From Kordia aestuariivivens (GTDB lineage Bacteria > Bacteroidota > Bacteroidia > Flavobacteriales > Flavobacteriaceae): a stretch of DNA of 64,000 nucleotides. A program made the position numbers and the translations under genes. The notes under the pieces are model-generated. The model searched no databases and had not been told where the DNA came from. It saw only the letters and a program-made list of their open reading frames with translations. The first letter of the stretch is position 1; each line of letters opens with the position of its first letter. The DNA lies in contig NZ_JACGWS010000017.1 in NCBI RefSeq assembly GCF_014397005.1, positions 50,556 to 114,555 on the forward strand. The letters run 5' to 3'. Below, one piece after another: positions 63,059-64,000 of the stretch.

Positions 63059-63517
63059 AAAACTCCATATTCTAAAGTGGATTTCATCCTCAAAATAGAT
63101 TGAGGTTCTCGAAATCCACTTTAGACTTTAAGATGATAAGCGATCCAACATTTCGATAGCTATGCTAGGTATTTTCTATCAAAATACATTTTGATCTCAA
63201 TAATGCTCAATGTGACACATTTTAATTCTAAAACGAAAAGTTAAGTGTTGGAAGTTATTGTATTTACTCATACTTCAAATATAGCCCGTTATACCTTTAT
63301 TCCCCATATTTTAAAATCCTTACATCTACTAAAGTGATTTTATTTCAAAGATTTTTTAAGCATTACTTTCAGCGTTGATTTAATGCCTAAGATGGCATGT
63401 AAAATACATAAATCGCTAAAAATAAAACCAATACGATTCTGTAGCTGATAAAAAAGGGGAAAATTCCCCTTATAATAATAAATACTACTTTTACAGACAT
63501 TTTAAAATTATGCTTTA
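63059..63517. other. 459-bp intergenic region
   Basis: After the hairpin at 63073-63123 the stretch is A/T-rich with no open frame of note. A short AGGGGAAAATTCCCCT inverted repeat at about 63455-63470 precedes the last gene. Confidence 0.6.
63073..63123. terminator. Long hairpin after peptide 11
   Basis: A perfect 13-bp outer stem (TAAAGTGGATTTC and its complement) encloses an inner CCTCAA/TTGAGG stem. It probably ends peptide 11 transcription, although the T-run is short. Confidence 0.65.
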
Positions 63518-64000
63518 ATGAAGAAAACATTACTCCTAATTGTATTTGCTATTTCGTTAGTTAACTATGCAAAAGCTCAAAACGCAACCATAATAAACCC
63601 AAACGGTGGGGAAATTTTTTACAGTTGTGAAGAGCAGTTGATTAGTTGGAATTCTTCTGGGGTAAGTTCAGACCTTTGGAATATAGATTACTCTTTAGAT
63701 GGAGGAACTATATGGAGTTCCATAGCGAGTAATTACTTATCTGCCGACAATACGTTTCTATGGACTATTCCTTTTGTGGAATCAGAAGATGTATTGGTTA
63801 GAGTAACCAATGCTTTAGATACGAATGCATCAGACACTAGTGATGCTTTTTTTAGTATACGAATACCTATTAAACTTAGCTCTGCAAATGGCGGAGAAAC
63901 ACTATTTGGAAATACCTCACATAATATTACTTGGAATGCCTCAGGTACTTCAAATCGCTATACGATTCAGTATCGTGTTTCCGAAACAGGATCATGGCTT
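63518..64000 (+). CDS. Secreted beta-repeat protein, cut by window edge
   Basis: The frame is open from the ATG at 63518 to the last base (161 codons). A signal peptide (1 to about 20, ending NYAKAQ) is followed by two copies of a domain starting NPNGGEIFYSCEEQLISWNSSG and SSANGGETLFGNTSHNITW (about residues 25-115 and 121 onward). The NGGE...ITW pattern occurs in secreted flavobacterial proteins, often with a T9SS tail; the tail would lie beyond the edge. Confidence 0.75.
   Translation, partial: MKKTLLLIVFAISLVNYAKAQNATIINPNGGEIFYSCEEQLISWNSSGVSSDLWNIDYSLDGGTIWSSIASNYLSADNTFLWTIPFVESEDVLVRVTNALDTNASDTSDAFFSIRIPIKLSSANGGETLFGNTSHNITWNASGTSNRYTIQYRVSETGSWL

Overview
The window looks like chromosome from a marine-type member of the Flavobacteriaceae (Bacteroidota). 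The evidence is low GC, frequent Bacteroidota promoter boxes of the form TAnnTTTG, secreted enzymes with type IX secretion (T9SS) C-terminal tails, a crtI-crtB-crtZ-lycopene cyclase cluster for zeaxanthin-type carotenoids, and many short precursor peptides with an MKKKxLKxLxLNKKSIS-like leader. A Kordia-like genus is my guess from gene content, not something I could test.

Layout. 1-7 kb: a secreted M4 metallopeptidase, a secreted TPR protein and three leader peptides. 7-17.7 kb, nearly all minus strand: small membrane and lipoprotein genes, two ATP-grasp ligases (one fused to a retropepsin-like domain), a GNAT-nitrilase fusion, VOC and Nudix proteins, then a polyamine operon (arginine decarboxylase, agmatinase, deoxyhypusine-synthase-like enzyme) whose leader may encode a 56-residue peptide. 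18-24 kb: two more peptides, a CarH-like MerR regulator and the carotenoid operon. 23.6-36.8 kb: TlpA-like thioredoxin, a duplicated-domain lipoprotein with a Crp/Fnr regulator, lpd, a secreted serine protease, an Lrp/PLP-enzyme divergent pair, and a beta-helix gene bracketed by identical terminators. 37-43.5 kb: NhaC and a peroxide-defence cluster (2-Cys peroxiredoxin, thioredoxin, katG, tpx) plus dgkA. 43.5-55.3 kb: two peptides, ftsK-lolA-lptF, ribB, another peptide, a DegT aminotransferase and small redox enzymes. 55.4-59.4 kb: tRNA-Ser followed by an accessory segment of hypothetical genes, a decayed possible rep gene and a degenerate 42-bp repeat. 59.4-64 kb: a peptide, a PAS histidine kinase overlapping a response regulator, two more peptides, and the start of a secreted repeat protein that runs off the right edge.

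Three things stand out. First, eleven leader-plus-core peptides are scattered as singles or pairs with no modification enzyme or exporter in the window; three of them (18521, 43594, 43928) share a TGC...HTCGI core. Second, the regulator gene and crtI carry the same promoter/operator arrangement (TATTTTTGTTTA-N17-TTAAACA), which points to autoregulation and control of carotenoid genes by a regulator that keeps the cobalamin-binding motifs of CarH. Third, several promoters carry candidate operators that fit the neighbouring genes: a TGTTA-N6-TAACA palindrome beside a Crp/Fnr gene, and ATAG-N7-CTAT dyads at peroxide-defence promoters. Family assignments rest on motif recognition by eye; no database search was run.
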